Shown: positions 62,970 through 64,000 of the stretch, one piece after another
Numbering within the stretch: the first letter of the stretch is position 1
Layout of the letters: every line of letters begins with the position of its first letter
DNA from: Rhodopseudomonas telluris
GTDB taxonomy: Bacteria; Pseudomonadota; Alphaproteobacteria; Rhizobiales; Xanthobacteraceae
DNA: 64,000 bases
Direction: 5' to 3'
Assembly (NCBI RefSeq): GCF_042432815.1
Contig: NZ_JBHLWM010000008.1
Location: forward strand, 744,001 to 808,000
Notes under the pieces: model-generated
The model's database searches: none
What the model saw: only the letters and a program-made list of their open reading frames with translations
Told to the model about the DNA's origin: nothing
Program-made: the position numbers and the translations under genes

Positions 62970-64000
62970 TCAGCGCACCGCCTCCGCGAGCTGCCCGAAC
63001 ACCGAGAAAACCAGCGGCTTGCGCTCGAGATTATAGGCTTCGGTGTCGCGCGCGGCGCGGCCGATCTTTTCCCACACCTCCGCCAACCGTGCAAGGCGCG
63101 GCAGTTCCGCGTTGGCGTCGCCGGTGCGCAGCCGGCCGGCGACCCAGCGATCGATGCTGTCGACGAAGGCCTGCAGGGAGACGCGATCGGTACCGCCGAT
63201 CGCCTCGCCCAACGCATGCAGCGCGCGCGGGTCGACATTGGGGAGGCTGTCGAGCAGCGCGGTCGTCTTCTGGTGCAGCGTCAGCGCGTCGCCGCCGAGC
63301 AGCGTCAGCGCGCGCGACACGCTGCCCTCGGACGCGGCAGCCGCATCGGCGAGCTTCGGATCACCGGCCTCGAGGTCCGTTGCCGCCACCGCGGCGCGGA
63401 TCACGTCGTCGGTCGCCAGCGGCCGCAGCATCAGCTTGCGACAGCGTGACAGGATGGTCGGCAGCACGCGCGCCGGCGAATTGCTGATCAGCAGAAACAG
63501 CGACCGCTGCGGCGGCTCCTCAATGACCTTGAGCAGCGCATTGGCCGAGGAGGCGTTGAGATCATCGACGGTATCGACGATACAGACGCGCCATCCTTCG
63601 ACCGCGGCGGTCGAGCCGAAAAAGCCAATTGTCTCGCGCGACTCGTCGACGGTGATGACGTTGCGCAGCACACCCTTGTCGTTGACGGAGCGCTCCAGCG
63701 TCAGCAGTCCGCCATGGGCTTCGGCGGCGACGTGGCGCACCACCGGATGCTCAGGATCGAGCGCCAGCGTCGCAGCGCCCTGCACCGCATCGGCCTGCGG
63801 ATCGCGATGCGCGAGAACGAACCGCGCCATCCGGTAGGCCAAGGTCGCCTTGCCGATGCCCTGCGCGCCGCCGATCAGCCAGGCATGGGCAATCCGGCCG
63901 CTGCGATAGGCGTCCAGCAACGCCTGCTCGGCGGCGGCGTGGCCGAATAGTGCCGTGGTCTCGCGCGGCGGTCTGGCGGCGATTTCAGCGGTCCCTTTAC
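62970..64000 (-). CDS. holB: DNA polymerase III subunit delta' (5' partial)
   Basis: The coding frame continues past the right edge, so the true start lies outside; at least 343 residues are present. Near the N-terminus RPPRETTALFGHAAAEQALL precedes AYRSGRIAHAWLIGGAQGIGKATLAYRMARFVL, a clamp-loader-type P-loop (with K but slightly variant T). WRVCIVDTVDDLNASSANALLKVIEEPPQRSLFLLISNSPARVLPTILSRCRKLMLRPL is the delta' core. It loads the sliding clamp as part of the clamp loader. metG follows 80 bases downstream. Confidence 0.95.
   Translation of the reverse strand, partial: KGTAEIAARPPRETTALFGHAAAEQALLDAYRSGRIAHAWLIGGAQGIGKATLAYRMARFVLAHRDPQADAVQGAATLALDPEHPVVRHVAAEAHGGLLTLERSVNDKGVLRNVITVDESRETIGFFGSTAAVEGWRVCIVDTVDDLNASSANALLKVIEEPPQRSLFLLISNSPARVLPTILSRCRKLMLRPLATDDVIRAAVAATDLEAGDPKLADAAAASEGSVSRALTLLGGDALTLHQKTTALLDSLPNVDPRALHALGEAIGGTDRVSLQAFVDSIDRWVAGRLRTGDANAELPRLARLAEVWEKIGRAARDTEAYNLERKPLVFSVFGQLAEAVR

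Overview
The window reads as a chromosomal segment of a high-GC alphaproteobacterium of the Rhodopseudomonas/Bradyrhizobium group. The signs are Omp25-type barrels with 'WSGFYIGANGGWG'-like N-termini, the yajC-secD-secF order, two GAAC-N7-GAAC LexA boxes (the alphaproteobacterial form), a DUF1127 microprotein, a seven-function Mrp/Pha antiporter operon with fused A and B subunits, and family-typical palindromic intergenic repeats. It contains no rRNA, no tRNA that I can recognise, no CRISPR array and no transposase.

Layout. 1-8.7 kb: a LysM/M23 envelope peptidase (open at the left edge), a composite outer-membrane barrel, a DUF815 ATPase, then yajC-secD-secF followed without a gap by homologues of two mitochondrial complex I assembly factors (NDUFAF3/Mth938 and NDUFAF6/squalene-synthase-like). 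8.7-16.8 kb: trmFO, a DUF1127 microprotein, DUF2189 and DUF3597 proteins, a fumarylacetoacetase-fold protein with a Tat-like leader, a GNAT enzyme, a voltage-gated-type ion channel ending in a zinc ribbon, an acyltransferase-3 and a small secreted protein. 16.8-19.95 kb: an AT-rich block holding a single 942-residue NACHT/STAND NTPase, the best candidate here for an undescribed (probably anti-phage) system. 19.95-25 kb: uvrA and ssb, each with its own LexA box, separated by an Omp25-like gene. 25-31 kb: CorC/CNNM-type transporter, mazG, queC, a serine beta-lactamase-fold hydrolase, and a CelD-type acetyltransferase. 31-33 kb: a cobalt-type nitrile hydratase operon (alpha, beta, accessory). 33-38 kb: barrel protein, crotonase, small monooxygenase-fold protein, UvrD-like helicase, collagen-like secreted protein. 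38-44 kb: the Mrp/Pha cation/proton antiporter operon. 44-52 kb: EcsC, a sirtuin, then a vitamin B12 region: cobalamin riboswitch-btuCDF, a second cobalamin riboswitch facing a cysteine-rich protein, a tyrosine-phosphatase-like protein, and a cobQ broken by a frameshift and an internal deletion. 52-57.6 kb: a TRAP transporter (DctP, fused DctQM) with an acyl-CoA synthetase, followed by the decayed C-terminus of another TRAP permease. 57.7-64 kb: a GGDEF(degenerate)-EAL protein, then a housekeeping run on the minus strand in the order holB (open at the right edge), metG, tatD, PhnP-like metallohydrolase.

Working together: the left part handles envelope biogenesis and membrane insertion, the centre DNA repair plus an acquired defence gene, and the right part cofactor B12 uptake and salvage, organic acid uptake and activation, and translation/replication. 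Assignments rest on motif recognition and gene order; no database search was run.
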